From: Streptomyces sp. NBC_01481
GTDB taxonomy: Bacteria > Actinomycetota > Actinomycetes > Streptomycetales > Streptomycetaceae
Length of the DNA stretch: 64,000 nt
Assembly: GCF_026339995.1 (NCBI RefSeq)
Contig: NZ_JAPEPT010000001.1
Location: 818,501-882,500, forward strand
Reading direction: 5' to 3'
The notes below the pieces were generated by a model. The model was not told where the DNA came from and ran no database searches. It saw only the letters and a list, made by a program, of their open reading frames with translations. This document shows positions 1-9,843 of this stretch, in pieces. A program made the position numbers and the translations under genes. Each line of letters starts with the position of its first letter. Positions within the stretch are counted from its first letter, which is position 1.

Positions 1-337
1 CCCCGAGCGCAGGTTCCGCGGCGCGCTGCAGTGGCGATGCTGCCCGGCGTGACGGCGCACCCTCGGTCCGGGGCGCCCCCGATCCCCGGCGCACCCCGAA
101 GGGCCGGTCTCTCGCGGCGCCGAGCGGACGACCCACCCGGTGCCCGCCCCGCCCCCGAGCCCCCCAAACGCCGAAAGCCCCGGTCCCGTCCTGGGGAAGG
201 ACGGTGGCCGGGGCCACGGATCAAGCTTGGTGCGCCGCACCCGCGTGGCGAACGCAGGCCGCGTGCGGCGCGAAGGGTGCCGGGTCAGGAGCGGAAGAGA
301 GGGCCCGCTGAGTCCCTACCGGCGACAATCAAGAGGT
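1..337. other. Gene-free left edge
   Basis: No coding frame here looks real on either strand: the open frames are Arg/Pro/Gly-rich products of very high GC. The only supported element is the inverted repeat that ends the rpsT transcript. A gene lying further left could end in the first tens of bases, but nothing identifies one. Confidence 0.5.
177..214 (-). terminator. rpsT terminator hairpin
   Basis: GCCCCGG (177-183) pairs with CCGGGGC (208-214), and an inner cgtcct/aggacg pairing extends the stem. Read on the minus strand it lies about 125 bases past the rpsT stop and is followed by a short T-containing tail, as is usual for GC-rich actinomycete terminators. Confidence 0.6.
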
Positions 338-604
338 TCAGCCCTGCAGGGAGCCAACCTTGGCGGCCAGCGCCGACTTCTTGTTGGCGGCGGCGTTCTT
401 GTGGATGACACCCTTGGAGACGGCCTTGTCCAGCTTCTGCGACGCCTCACGGACGGCCACAGTGGCCTTCTCGACGTCACCCGCTACGACAGCCTCACGG
501 GCCTTACGGATCGCGGTCTTGAGCGACGACTTGACGGCCTTGTTGCGCAGGCGCGCCTTCTCGTTCGTCTTGTTCCGCTTGATCTGGGACTTGATGTTCG
601 CCAC
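338..604 (-). CDS. rpsT: 30S ribosomal protein S20
   Basis: The 88-residue basic protein begins [20 protein letters not shown], the classic S20 N-terminus. S20 is a three-helix bundle bound to the 5' domain and helix 44 of 16S rRNA, and helps 30S assembly. The length is normal for the family. The start codon is GTG (602-604), with an AAAGG-type ribosome binding site about ten bases upstream. It is transcribed divergently from lepA across a 210-base gap that must hold both promoters; I could not pick out a confident -10/-35 pair there. The rpsT-lepA neighbourhood is conserved in actinobacteria. Confidence 0.97.
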   Translation of the reverse strand: MANIKSQIKRNKTNEKARLRNKAVKSSLKTAIRKAREAVVAGDVEKATVAVREASQKLDKAVSKGVIHKNAAANKKSALAAKVGSLQG

Positions 605-814
605 GAAAGAGCCTTTTCAGGTTCGGTGAAACTTCGATCTCTGAGGTTGCGTCCCGCACTGAGAGGGCACGAGACACAGCTGCCCACGTTACCAGCCGTT
701 CATCCGACGGCCCAAACCGGGCGCAGCCCCGCAGCCATGGGACGATAGAAGCTACGTATCGATCCGACATCGCCCGAGACGAGACGCCCCGCGTCTCAAG
801 AATCAGGACCCTGC

Positions 815-2680
815 GTGCCCGCGACTCCTACCAACGTGCCCGAGCCGAGCCGTACCGCCCCGGCGCTGATCCGCAATTTCTGCATCATCGCGCACATCGA
901 CCACGGCAAGTCGACCCTTGCCGACCGGATGCTTCAGCTGACCGGGGTGGTCGAGCAGCGGCAGATGCGTGCTCAGTACCTCGACCGTATGGACATCGAG
1001 CGCGAGCGCGGTATCACGATCAAGTCCCAGGCAGTCCGGCTGCCCTGGGCGCCGACCGAGGGGCCGGATCAGAACAGGACCCACATCCTGAACATGATCG
1101 ACACCCCCGGGCACGTCGACTTCACCTACGAGGTGTCGCGGTCCCTCGCCGCCTGTGAGGGCACGGTCCTGCTGGTCGACGCCGCGCAGGGCATCGAGGC
1201 GCAGACTCTCGCCAATCTCTATCTGGCGATGGAGAACGACCTCACGATCGTTCCGGTCCTCAACAAGATCGACCTGCCCGCCGCCCAGCCGGAGAAGTTC
1301 TCCGAGGAGCTCGCCAACCTCATCGGCTGTCAGCCGGAGGACGTCCTCAAGGTCTCGGCCAAGACCGGCGTCGGCGTGGAGGCCCTGCTGGACCGCGTGG
1401 TCCGCGACGTCCCCGCCCCGGTCGGTGTCGCCGACGCCCCCGCCCGCGCAATGATCTTCGACTCGGTCTACGACTCGTACCGCGGTGTCGTGACGTACGT
1501 ACGAGTCGTCGACGGGCAGCTCAACAAGCGCGAGCGCATCAGGATGATGTCCACCGGCGCCACCCACGAACTCCTCGAGATCGGCGTCTCCTCTCCCGAG
1601 ATGACCCCGGCCGACGGCATCGGCGTCGGTGAGGTGGGCTACATCATCACCGGCGTGAAGGACGTGCGTCAGTCCAAGGTCGGTGACACGATCACCTCGC
1701 TCACCAAGGGCGCAACCGAGGCGCTGGGCGGCTACAAGGACCCCAAGCCGATGGTGTTCTCCGGCCTGTATCCGCTGGACGGCTCGGACTACCCCGAGCT
1801 GCGCGACGCGCTCGACAAGCTGCAGCTCAACGACGCGGCTCTGGTCTACGAGCCGGAGACCTCCGCCGCGCTCGGGTTCGGCTTCCGCGTCGGCTTCCTC
1901 GGGCTGCTGCACCTGGACGTCATCCGTGAGCGTCTTGAGCGCGAGTTCGGGCTCGACCTGATCGCCACCGCCCCCAACGTGGTCTACCGCGTGGTCATGG
2001 AGGACGGCACCGAGCACACCGTCACCAACCCGAGCGAGTTCCCCGAGGGCAAGATCGACGAGGTGCACGAGCCGGTCGTACGGGCCACGATCCTCGCCCC
2101 CAGCGAGTTCATCGGCTCGATCATGGAGCTCTGCCAGACCCGCCGAGGCACGCTGCTCGGCATGGACTACCTCTCCGAGGACCGGGTCGAGATCCGCTAC
2201 ACCCTCCCCCTCGCCGAGATCGTCTTCGACTTCTTCGACCAGCTGAAGTCCAAGACCCGCGGTTACGCCTCCCTCGACTACGAGCCCACCGGCGAGCAGG
2301 CCTCCAGCCTGGTCAAGGTCGACATCCTGCTGCACGGCGACAAGGTCGACGCCTTCTCCGCCATCACGCACAAGGACGCGGCGTACGCGTACGGCGTACG
2401 GCTGGTCGCCAAGCTCAGGGAGCTCATCCCGCGGCAGGCCTTCGAGGTGCCCATCCAGGCCGCCATCGGTTCTCGGGTCATCGCCCGCGAGACCATTCGC
2501 GCCATCCGCAAGGACGTCCTCGCCAAGTGCTACGGCGGTGACATCTCCCGTAAGCGGAAGCTGCTGGAGAAGCAGAAGGAAGGCAAGAAGCGGATGAAGA
2601 TGGTCGGCAGCGTGGAGGTCCCGCAGGAGGCCTTCATCGCGGTGCTGTCCAGCGACGAGGGCGGCAAGGCGAAGAAGTAG
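815..2680 (+). CDS. lepA: Elongation factor 4 (LepA), ribosomal GTPase
   Basis: This 621-residue translational GTPase has the EF4 layout: a G domain with P loop AHIDHGKST (residues 26-34), DTPGHVDF and NKID (about 149-152), then EF-G-like domains II, III and V, then the LepA-specific C-terminal domain ending in the lysine-rich stretch around [16 protein letters not shown]4 acts on the 70S ribosome and promotes back-translocation or late subunit biogenesis. The start is GTG at 815. The roughly 20-residue extension before the G domain ([20 protein letters not shown]) is usual in Streptomyces orthologues. A strong terminator follows at 2700, so it is probably monocistronic. Confidence 0.97.
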   Translation: MPATPTNVPEPSRTAPALIRNFCIIAHIDHGKSTLADRMLQLTGVVEQRQMRAQYLDRMDIERERGITIKSQAVRLPWAPTEGPDQNRTHILNMIDTPGHVDFTYEVSRSLAACEGTVLLVDAAQGIEAQTLANLYLAMENDLTIVPVLNKIDLPAAQPEKFSEELANLIGCQPEDVLKVSAKTGVGVEALLDRVVRDVPAPVGVADAPARAMIFDSVYDSYRGVVTYVRVVDGQLNKRERIRMMSTGATHELLEIGVSSPEMTPADGIGVGEVGYIITGVKDVRQSKVGDTITSLTKGATEALGGYKDPKPMVFSGLYPLDGSDYPELRDALDKLQLNDAALVYEPETSAALGFGFRVGFLGLLHLDVIRERLEREFGLDLIATAPNVVYRVVMEDGTEHTVTNPSEFPEGKIDEVHEPVVRATILAPSEFIGSIMELCQTRRGTLLGMDYLSEDRVEIRYTLPLAEIVFDFFDQLKSKTRGYASLDYEPTGEQASSLVKVDILLHGDKVDAFSAITHKDAAYAYGVRLVAKLRELIPRQAFEVPIQAAIGSRVIARETIRAIRKDVLAKCYGGDISRKRKLLEKQKEGKKRMKMVGSVEVPQEAFIAVLSSDEGGKAKK

Positions 2681-2699
2681 CCCAGGAGACATGACAAGC

Positions 2700-2734
2700 G
2701 AAAGCGTCCGCCGGGGGTCCGGACGGGCGCTTTT
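2700..2734 (+). terminator. lepA terminator
   Basis: The inverted repeat GAAAGCGTCCG / CGGACGGGCGCTTTT starts 20 bases after the lepA stop and ends in a TTTT run, a good intrinsic terminator. Confidence 0.75.
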
Positions 2735-2775
2735 CGCGTGTCAGGCGGTCGCGTCCCCCGATACGTGAGACGTGC

Positions 2776-2788
2776 ACCGATTATCGGT
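2776..2788. promoter_or_regulatory. Short dyad upstream of acyl-CoA ligase
   Basis: ACCGAT-T-ATCGGT is a perfect 6-1-6 palindrome about 160 bases before the ligase start and about 70 bases before the candidate promoter. It could be an operator; no regulator is identified. Confidence 0.3.
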
Positions 2789-2841
2789 TCCGGCCCGTGA
2801 TCCTGCTGTCTCTTCGTTATGAAGCGGCAGCCCGCAGCCTC

Positions 2842-2870
2842 TTACGCACCGGCTTGGTGCGCTCTACTCT
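2842..2870 (+). promoter_or_regulatory. Candidate promoter for the acyl-CoA ligase
   Basis: TTACGC (2842-2847) and TACTCT (2865-2870) are separated by exactly 17 bases, a plausible vegetative sigma promoter. It lies about 78 bases upstream of the ligase start. Assigned by motif only. Confidence 0.4.
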
Positions 2871-2947
2871 GATCACGGCTCGATGGTTACTCGCCAGTTA
2901 AACAACCAGCCAGTCGTGCAGTGCTTGCCGCAGGCCCGGAGGACGTC

Positions 2948-4837
2948 GTGAGCGACACACAGACCCTGATCGAGAACCGACCGCCCTCGGTGGCGATCCT
3001 CTTCGCCGAGCGCGTGGCGGCCACGCCCGACGCCGAGGCCTACCGGTATCCGGTGGCCCCCGCCTCCGGTCATGGACCCGACGACTGGAAGTCGTTGAGC
3101 TGGGGCCAGGCCGCCGAGCGGGTCTACTCCATCGCGGCCGGCCTGATCGATCTCGGCGTACAGCCCGAGGAGCGGGTCGCGCTCGCCTCCTCCACCCGGG
3201 TCGAGTGGATCCTCGTCGACCTCGGCGTGATGTGCGCGGGCGGCGCGACCACGACGGTCTACCCGTCCACCAACGCCGAGGAGTCGGCGTACATCCTCGC
3301 CGACTCCGTCAGCCGGGTGCTGATCGCGGAGGACGCCTCCCAGCTCGCCAAGGCGCGTGAGAAGCGGGCCGATCTGCCGGAGCTGAAGCATGTCGTCGTC
3401 ATCGACATGGCGGGCGTCGAGCCGGACGAGAGTGACCCCGAGGGCTGGGTCCTCTCGCTCGCCGACCTGGAGGCGCGCGGCGCGGATTATCTCGCCAAGC
3501 ACCCGGAGGCCGTCAAGGAGCGGGTCGGCGCGATCAGGGCCGACCAGCTGGCGACGCTCATCTACACCTCGGGCACCACGGGCCGCCCCAAGGGAGTCCG
3601 GCTGCCGCACGACAACTGGTCGTACATGGCCAAGGCCATGGCCGCCACCGGCCTGATCGGCCCGGACGACGTCCAGTACCTCTGGCTGCCGCTCGCGCAC
3701 GTGTTCGGCAAGGTGCTGACCTCCGGGCAGATCGAGGTCGGCCATGTCACCGCTGTCGACGGCCGCGTCGACAAGATCATCGAGAACCTGCCGGTCGTGC
3801 AGCCGACGTACATGGCCGCCGTGCCGCGCATCTTCGAGAAGGTCTACAACGGCGTCGCGGCCAAGGCGCGGGCCGGCGGCGGCGCGAAGTACAAGATCTT
3901 CCAGTGGGCGGCCGGGGTCGCCCGCGAGTACGCCAAGGCCACGCAGGACAACTACCGGCGTACGGGCACGGCCGGCGCGCCCTTCGGGCTGAGCGCCAAG
4001 CACAAGGTCGCCGACGTGCTCGTCTACTCCAAGCTCCGCGACGCCTTCGGCGGGCGGCTGCGCGCCGCGGTCTCCGGCTCCGCGGCCCTCGCACCGGACA
4101 TCGGTTACTTCTTCGCCGGCGCCGGGATCCACATCCTGGAGGGCTACGGCCTCACCGAGTCCAGTGCGGCGTCCTTCGTCAACCCGGGCGAGGCGTACCG
4201 CACCGGCACCGTCGGCAAGCCAGTGCCCGGCACCGAGGTGCGCATCGCGGACGACGGCGAGATCCTGCTGCGCGGTCCCGGCATCATGGAGGGCTACCAC
4301 GGGCTGCCGGAGAAGACGGCCGAGGTCCTGGAGCCCGACGGGTGGTTCCACACCGGGGACATCGGCGAGCTGTCCGCGGACGGCTATCTGCGGATCACGG
4401 ACCGCAAGAAGGACCTGATCAAGACGTCGGGCGGCAAGTACATCGCGCCGGCCGAGGTCGAGGGCCAGTTCAAGGCGGTCTGCCCGTTCGTGTCCAACAT
4501 CCTGGTGCACGGCGCGGACCGTAACTTCTGCACGGCGCTGATCGCGCTCGACGAGCCCACGATTCTCGGCTGGGCCAAGGAGAACGGTCTTGACGGCAAG
4601 TCGTACCCGGAGGTCGTGGCCACGAAGGAGGCCGAGCAGCTCATCGAGGGCTATGTGAAGCGGCTCAACGAGGGGCTGCAGCGCTGGCAGACGATCAAGA
4701 AGTTCCGGCTGCTTCCGCGGGACCTGGACATTGAGCACGGCGAGCTGACGCCGAGCCTGAAGCTGAAGCGGCCGGTCGTCGAGCGGGAGTACAAGGACCT
4801 GATCGAGGACATGTACGCGGGGTCACGCGAGGCGTAG
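2948..4837 (+). CDS. Long-chain fatty-acid--CoA ligase (AMP-forming)
   Basis: This 629-residue member of the adenylate-forming ANL superfamily activates long-chain fatty acids to acyl-CoA via acyl-AMP. The phosphate-binding loop YTSGTTGRPKG lies near residues 206-216. The adenine-binding GYGLTESSA lies near 398, and GWFHTGDIG and DRKKDLIKTSGGKYI mark the hinge into the C-terminal lid domain. Length and order fit the FadD15/FAA1-like long-chain group. The start chosen is GTG 2948, because GGAGG (2938-2942) sits just before it; an upstream in-frame TTG at 2921 has no such site. It stands alone and ends in a hairpin shared with the convergent response-regulator gene. Substrate chain length cannot be read from sequence. 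Confidence 0.9.
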   Translation: MSDTQTLIENRPPSVAILFAERVAATPDAEAYRYPVAPASGHGPDDWKSLSWGQAAERVYSIAAGLIDLGVQPEERVALASSTRVEWILVDLGVMCAGGATTTVYPSTNAEESAYILADSVSRVLIAEDASQLAKAREKRADLPELKHVVVIDMAGVEPDESDPEGWVLSLADLEARGADYLAKHPEAVKERVGAIRADQLATLIYTSGTTGRPKGVRLPHDNWSYMAKAMAATGLIGPDDVQYLWLPLAHVFGKVLTSGQIEVGHVTAVDGRVDKIIENLPVVQPTYMAAVPRIFEKVYNGVAAKARAGGGAKYKIFQWAAGVAREYAKATQDNYRRTGTAGAPFGLSAKHKVADVLVYSKLRDAFGGRLRAAVSGSAALAPDIGYFFAGAGIHILEGYGLTESSAASFVNPGEAYRTGTVGKPVPGTEVRIADDGEILLRGPGIMEGYHGLPEKTAEVLEPDGWFHTGDIGELSADGYLRITDRKKDLIKTSGGKYIAPAEVEGQFKAVCPFVSNILVHGADRNFCTALIALDEPTILGWAKENGLDGKSYPEVVATKEAEQLIEGYVKRLNEGLQRWQTIKKFRLLPRDLDIEHGELTPSLKLKRPVVEREYKDLIEDMYAGSREA

Positions 4838-4847
4838 GGGCGGGTCC

Positions 4848-4897
4848 GGGGCGGAGCCCGGCGGGAAGGCCCGGGCCTTCCCGCCAGGCTCCGCCCC
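4848..4897. terminator. Bidirectional terminator
   Basis: A long near-perfect inverted repeat (GGGGCGGAGCC ... GGCTCCGCCCCC, with inner GGCGGGAAGGC/GCCTTCCCGCC) fills the gap between the convergent acyl-CoA ligase and receiver genes and probably terminates both. Confidence 0.75.
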
Positions 4898-4899
4898 CG

Positions 4900-5484
4900 C
4901 TACACGCACCTGCCGCGGCGCAGGTCCGTCAGGAGTTCCTCCATCCGCGTCAGCTGCATCCGCAGCTCCGGCACATCCGCCGGACCGCTGCGGCCCAGTT
5001 CCGTCTCTATCGTGCTCAGCCGCTCCGCGAGCTCGCCCAGCTGATCCTGCTCGCGCGCCAGCATCCGCTCCAACTGGCGGTTCTTGCGGTGCAGATCGAG
5101 GAACACGTTCACCTTCGCCCGCAGCACCCACGGGTCGAAGGGCTTGGTCAGAAAGTCCGCCGCCCCCGTCGCATACCCCCTGAACGCGTAGCCGCTGTCC
5201 GCCTCCGTCCCGGTCAGGAAGATGATCGGAACGTCCTTCGTCTGGTCGAGGCGCTTGATGTTGGACGCGGTCTCGAAGCCGTCCATGCCCGGCATCCGTA
5301 CATCCAGCAGGACCACCGCGAACTTCTGCCGCAGCAGTGCCTTCATCGCCTCCTCCCCCGAACGCGCGCGGACCAGCGGCTCGTTGAGGGACCCCAGGAC
5401 AGCCTCCAAGGCGACGAGATTGTCCTCCATGTCGTCCACCAGGAGGATGCTCGCGCGGTCGGCGGTGGTCGCCTCTGTGCTCAT
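4900..5484 (-). CDS. Response regulator, receiver plus coiled coil (OsaB-like)
   Basis: The 194-residue protein is a CheY-like receiver (residues 10-130) with acidic pocket DD (17-18), phospho-acceptor D61 in LLDVRMPG, T91 and K114 in LTKPFD. A charged heptad-rich helix (about 125-190) follows, with no DNA-binding or catalytic output domain. This matches the architecture described for OsaB of S. coelicolor. The start is ATG at 5484, preceded by GAGGCAG. It lies 10 bases downstream of the hybrid kinase stop, so the two are almost certainly co-transcribed and the kinase is its likely phosphodonor. Output is presumably through protein-protein contact. Confidence 0.85.
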   Translation of the reverse strand: MSTEATTADRASILLVDDMEDNLVALEAVLGSLNEPLVRARSGEEAMKALLRQKFAVVLLDVRMPGMDGFETASNIKRLDQTKDVPIIFLTGTEADSGYAFRGYATGAADFLTKPFDPWVLRAKVNVFLDLHRKNRQLERMLAREQDQLGELAERLSTIETELGRSGPADVPELRMQLTRMEELLTDLRRGRCV

Positions 5485-5494
5485 CGTGTCTGCC

Positions 5495-8400
5495 TCACGT
5501 GATCGTCGGTGGGACGGCCGGATCCCCATCGCCGGTTGACTGTCCCGGTATCGCGGGTGCTGCTCCAGGTGTCGCGCCGTCCGGTCCGCTCGTCCCGCTG
5601 CCCTCCGGGTCCAGCAGGGCGCAGACGACGGTCAGCAGACGGTCGACGTCCACAGGTTTGGGCACATATTCGTTCGCGCCCTGGGCGATCGACTTCTCAC
5701 GGTCGCCGGGCATCGCCTTGGCGGTGAGAGCCACGATCGGCAGATCCGTCCACAGCGGGCTCCGTCTGATCGCCTCGATCGTCTCGTAACCGTCCATCTC
5801 GGGCATCATGATGTCCATCAGGATCAGTTCGACATCGGTGTTCCGCGCCAGCGTCTCGATGCCTTCCCGGCCGTTCTCCGCGTACAGCACGGGCATGCCC
5901 ACCCTGCCCAGCACATGGGTGAGCGCGAAGACGTTGCGGATGTCGTCGTCCACGATGAGGACGCGCCGGCCCGCCAGGATCCGGCCCCGGCCCGACTTCC
6001 ACGCCTCCAGCTTGGTCGTGGTCGGCCAGCCGTCGTCCAGGTCCGCGCGCTGCATGTGCTCGGCGTGATGGCGCTCCGGCGAGGTCATCGGCACGTCGTG
6101 GACGTCGTGGATGCCCAGGCCGTCGTGGGAGCCGTCGCTGTCGGCGCCGATGTGGCCGGGGTAGAGGACGGGGACGTACAGCGTGAAGGTGGAGCCGTGG
6201 CCCGGCTCGCTCTCCGCGATGATGCGGCCGCCGAGCAGCCCGGCGATCTCCCGGCTGATCGACAGGCCCAGGCCCGTGCCGCCGTATTTGCGGTTGGTGG
6301 TCCCGTCGGCCTGCTGGAACGCTTCGAAGATCACCGGAAGTTTCTCCGGCGCGATGCCGATTCCGGTGTCCGTGACGGCGAAGGCGATCAGGTCGTCGAT
6401 GCCCTTGAGCAGCTTGTTGTCGGGGTCCTTGAGCCGGCTCACCCTCAGCTCGACGCGGCCGCTGGAGGTGAACTTGATCGCGTTGGAGAGCAGATTGCGC
6501 AGGATCTGCTGGAGCCGCTGCTCGTCGGAGTACATCTCGCGCGGTACGTCCTCGCCGACCGCGACCTCGAAGGCGAGACCGCGGTCGAGCGTGATCGGGC
6601 GGAAGGTGGCGTGGACGTAGTCAAGGAGTTTGATCAGCGGCAGCTTCTTCGGACGCACATCCATCCGGCCGGCCTCGATCTTCGACAGGTCCAGGATGTC
6701 GTTGATCAGCTGGAGCAGGTCGGAGCCGGAGCGGTGGATCGTGGTGGCGAACTGCACTTCCTGGTCGGAGAGATGGCCGTCCGGATTGTCGGAGAGCAGC
6801 CGGGCGAGGATCAGAAGGGAGTTCAGCGGCGTGCGCAGTTCGTGCGACATGTTCGCCAGGAACTCCGACTTGTACTGCGAGGAGGTGGCCAGAAGCGCCG
6901 CCTTCTCCTCCAGTTCGGCGTTGGAACGCTGCAACTCGGCCTGCTGACGCTGGAGTTCGTCGGAGCGTTCCTGAAGCTGGATGGCCAGGCGCTGGGACTC
7001 GCCGAGGAGCGATTCCGTACGGGAGTTGGCGATGATCGTGTTGATCGCGACGCCGATGGTGTTCACGAACTGGTCGAAGAAGGCCAGATGGACATCGGAG
7101 AAGCGGGAGAAGGACGCCAGCTCGATGACGCCGAGCAGCTTGTCCTCGAAGAGGATCGGGATGATGACGACGCTGGCGGGGGACGCCTCACCGAGCCCAG
7201 AGTTGATCTTGATGTAGTCCGGCGGGGCCTCCTCCAGGAGAATCCGCTTCTTCTCCAGGGCCGCCTGGCGCACAAGACCGTGTCCCGGCATGCCGGTCGT
7301 GTCGATGGTGGCGGACTGGGCCGAGCCGTACCCCGCGATGAAGGCGAGTCCCTTGGTGGTCGATGTCGTACGGGACGGAGTGCCGTCGCCGTCGGGGTCG
7401 GCCAGGAAGAAGGCGCCGTACTGCGCGTTCACCAGCGGGGTCAGCTCGCGCAGGATCAGGTCGGCGACCTCCATCAGATCGCGGTGGCCCTGCATCAGCC
7501 CCGCCAGGCGGGCGAGGTTGGACTCCAGCCAGTCCTTGGCGCGGGTGGTCTCGCGGAGGTTGGACACCATCAGGTTGATGTTGTCCTTGAGCTCGGAGAC
7601 CTCGCCGCGGGTCTCGACGGTGATCGAGCGGGACATGTCGCCCTGGGCGACGGCGGAGGCGACCTCGGCGATGGCGCGGACCTGGGTGGTGAGGTTGAGC
7701 GCGAGCTCGTTCACATTGGTCGTCAGGCGCTTCCAGGTGCCGTACACGCCCTCGACGCGCGCCTGGCCGCCGAGCTGGCCCTCGCTGCCCACCTCGCGGG
7801 CCACACGCGTGACCTCGGAGGAGAACGAGGAGAGCGTGTCCACCATGGTGTTGATGGTGGTCTTGAGCTCCAGGATCTCGCCGCGGGCGTCCACGTCGAT
7901 CTTCTTGGACAGGTCGCCCTGGGCCACGGCCGTCGCCACCTGGGCGATGTTCCGCACCTGCGAAGTGAGGTTGTCGGCCATGTAGTTGACGTTGTCGGTG
8001 AGGTCCTTCCACAGGCCGGTGACGCCGAGGACCTGGGCGCGGCCGCCGAGCCTGCCGTCCGTGCCGACCTCGCGGGCGACCCTGGTGACCTCGTCGGCGA
8101 AGGCGCGCAGCTGCTCCACCATCGTGTTGACGGTGTCCTTGAGCTCCAGGATCTCGCCGCGGGCGTCGACGGTGATCTTCTTGGACAGGTCGCCGTTGGC
8201 GACGGCGGTGGTGACCTGGGCGATGTTGCGGACCTGTGAGGTCAGGTTGGACGCCATGAAGTTGACGTTGTCCGTGAGGTCCTTCCAGACGCCGGAGACG
8301 CCGCGGACCTGGGCCTGGCCGCCGAGGTTTCCTTCGGTGCCGACTTCGCGGGCGACGCGGGTGACCTCGTCGGCGAAGGCGGAGAGCTGGTCGACCATGG

Positions 8401-9742
8401 TGTTGATGGTCGACTTGAGCTCCAGGATCTCGCCCTTCGCCTCGACCGTGATCTTCTTGCCGAGGTCACCCTGGGCCACGGCCGTCGACACGAGCGCGAT
8501 GTTCCTCACCTGTGAAGTGAGGTTGTCGGCCATGAAGTTGACGTTCTCGGTGAGGTCTTTCCAGACGCCGGAGACGCCGCGGACCTGGGCGCGGCCGCCG
8601 AGGTTTCCTTCGGTGCCGACTTCGCGGGCGACGCGGGTGACCTCGTCGGCGAAGGCGGAGAGCTGGTCCACCATTGTGTTGATGGTCGACTTGAGTTCCA
8701 GGATCTCGCCCTGGGCGTCGACGGTGATCTTCTGGGACAGGTCGCCGTTGGCGACGGCGGTGGTGACCTGGGCGATGTTGCGGACCTGTGAGGTCAGGTT
8801 GGACGCCATGAAGTTGACGTTGTCCGTGAGGTCCTTCCACACGCCGGACACGCCGCGGACCTGGGCACGGCCACCCAGCTGGCCCTCTGTGCCGACTTCG
8901 CGGGCGACGCGGGTGACCTCGTCGGCGAAGGCGGAGAGCTGGTCCACCATTGTGTTGACGGTGAGCTTCAGCTCCAGCAGCTCACCGGTCGCCTCGACCG
9001 TGACCGTACGGGTCAGGTCGCCGCGGGCGACGGCGGTGGTCACCGCCGCGATGTCCCGCACCTGCGCGGTCAGCCGGGAGGCCATGGTGTTGACCGCCTC
9101 CGTCACATCCCGCCAACTCCCTGACAGGCCCTGGACCTTGGCGCGTCCGCCTAGGCGGCCCTCGGTGCCCACCTCGCGCGCGACCCGGGTCACTTCGCCG
9201 GTGAAGAGCGAGAGCTGGTCGACCATCTTGTTCACGGCGCGGCCGAGCCGCCGCAGATCTCCGCGCAACTGGCGGTTGCCGTCGTGCAGATCGACCCGCT
9301 GGGTCAGATCGCCGCCGGCCACCGCGTCCAGCACCCGGGTGGCGTTCGCCGCGGGCACCACGAGGGCGTCGAGGAGCGCGTTCGTACTGTTCACGCCGGA
9401 GGTCCAGGCGCCCTGGCCGGGGCTCGCCGCCAGCCGGTCGTCCAGGCGTCCGTGCCGTACGACTTCCCTGCGTACGCGCGTCAGTTCATCCGTGAAGTGC
9501 TGATTGCGCACCGCGATCTGGTTGAACATCGCCGCCAGCTCGGCGGACATCCCTTCATGCGTCTCCGCCACCCGTATCTTGAAGTCCCCGTCCCGCAGGG
9601 CCGTCATGGCGGCCAGCAGAGGCCGGAGCTCCGAGACCCGGATCCAGGCACCGTCGGGCGGCGGCTCGGCACCCGGCCGGGATCCCGACGGGGCGGGCAG
9701 CCCGGAGGACTGGGCGGGCGACAAAGCACTCTGTTCGTTCAT
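5495..9742 (-). CDS. HAMP-array hybrid histidine kinase
   Basis: This 1415-residue protein has no membrane segment, so it is a cytosolic sensor kinase. Residues about 40-130 hold a degenerate first HAMP unit. Six near-identical HAMP modules of 92 residues follow to about 745, each with a copy of [10 protein letters not shown]. Then come a GAF domain (about 770-920), a coiled coil, HisKA with HELRTPLN (His near 967), an HATPase with N box [11 protein letters not shown] and DTGIGIAP / GGTGLGLS, and a C-terminal receiver with Asp near 1310 in [11 protein letters not shown]. The architecture is that of group III (Nik1/OS-1-like) osmosensing kinases and of OsaA in Streptomyces. It is followed by the receiver gene and faces a PP2C gene. 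The stimulus is unknown; osmotic stress is an inference from the architecture. Confidence 0.92.
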   Translation of the reverse strand: MNEQSALSPAQSSGLPAPSGSRPGAEPPPDGAWIRVSELRPLLAAMTALRDGDFKIRVAETHEGMSAELAAMFNQIAVRNQHFTDELTRVRREVVRHGRLDDRLAASPGQGAWTSGVNSTNALLDALVVPAANATRVLDAVAGGDLTQRVDLHDGNRQLRGDLRRLGRAVNKMVDQLSLFTGEVTRVAREVGTEGRLGGRAKVQGLSGSWRDVTEAVNTMASRLTAQVRDIAAVTTAVARGDLTRTVTVEATGELLELKLTVNTMVDQLSAFADEVTRVAREVGTEGQLGGRAQVRGVSGVWKDLTDNVNFMASNLTSQVRNIAQVTTAVANGDLSQKITVDAQGEILELKSTINTMVDQLSAFADEVTRVAREVGTEGNLGGRAQVRGVSGVWKDLTENVNFMADNLTSQVRNIALVSTAVAQGDLGKKITVEAKGEILELKSTINTMVDQLSAFADEVTRVAREVGTEGNLGGQAQVRGVSGVWKDLTDNVNFMASNLTSQVRNIAQVTTAVANGDLSKKITVDARGEILELKDTVNTMVEQLRAFADEVTRVAREVGTDGRLGGRAQVLGVTGLWKDLTDNVNYMADNLTSQVRNIAQVATAVAQGDLSKKIDVDARGEILELKTTINTMVDTLSSFSSEVTRVAREVGSEGQLGGQARVEGVYGTWKRLTTNVNELALNLTTQVRAIAEVASAVAQGDMSRSITVETRGEVSELKDNINLMVSNLRETTRAKDWLESNLARLAGLMQGHRDLMEVADLILRELTPLVNAQYGAFFLADPDGDGTPSRTTSTTKGLAFIAGYGSAQSATIDTTGMPGHGLVRQAALEKKRILLEEAPPDYIKINSGLGEASPASVVIIPILFEDKLLGVIELASFSRFSDVHLAFFDQFVNTIGVAINTIIANSRTESLLGESQRLAIQLQERSDELQRQQAELQRSNAELEEKAALLATSSQYKSEFLANMSHELRTPLNSLLILARLLSDNPDGHLSDQEVQFATTIHRSGSDLLQLINDILDLSKIEAGRMDVRPKKLPLIKLLDYVHATFRPITLDRGLAFEVAVGEDVPREMYSDEQRLQQILRNLLSNAIKFTSSGRVELRVSRLKDPDNKLLKGIDDLIAFAVTDTGIGIAPEKLPVIFEAFQQADGTTNRKYGGTGLGLSISREIAGLLGGRIIAESEPGHGSTFTLYVPVLYPGHIGADSDGSHDGLGIHDVHDVPMTSPERHHAEHMQRADLDDGWPTTTKLEAWKSGRGRILAGRRVLIVDDDIRNVFALTHVLGRVGMPVLYAENGREGIETLARNTDVELILMDIMMPEMDGYETIEAIRRSPLWTDLPIVALTAKAMPGDREKSIAQGANEYVPKPVDVDRLLTVVCALLDPEGSGTSGPDGATPGAAPAIPGQSTGDGDPAVPPTIT
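7540..9330 (-). repeat. 276-bp tandem coding repeats (HAMP modules)
   Basis: The part of the kinase gene encoding the HAMP array is built of units of 276 bases (92 codons). Long stretches are identical in DNA as well as protein; for example the segment beginning gacgcgggtgacctc recurs near 8353, 8629 and 8905. The inner copies are the most alike, which suggests ongoing conversion or unequal exchange. Confidence 0.85.
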
Positions 9743-9843
9743 AACCGCCCACTTCAGTGACTCGGCGCTTATGGGCAGGCTCAGTCTGTCACTCTGTCGG
9801 TGTCATAAGCGGCGCATTGCCAGAACCGACCAGGAGCCGCACA

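Noticed and set aside
803..2692. A 629-codon open frame on the minus strand opposite lepA
   Set aside because: Antisense shadow of a high-GC gene; the product is Asp/Val/Leu/Gly/Arg low-complexity with no domain, and lepA is unmistakable.
2873..4738. Long minus-strand frame opposite the acyl-CoA ligase
   Set aside because: Shadow frame; composition typical of antisense to GC3-rich genes and no start signals.
5915..8239. 774-codon plus-strand frame inside the kinase gene
   Set aside because: Antisense frame through the HAMP repeats; its own repeats simply mirror the kinase modules.
7500..9300. HAMP repeats mistaken for a CRISPR or satellite array
   Set aside because: The 276-base period is coding, in frame and protein-conserved, without spacers.
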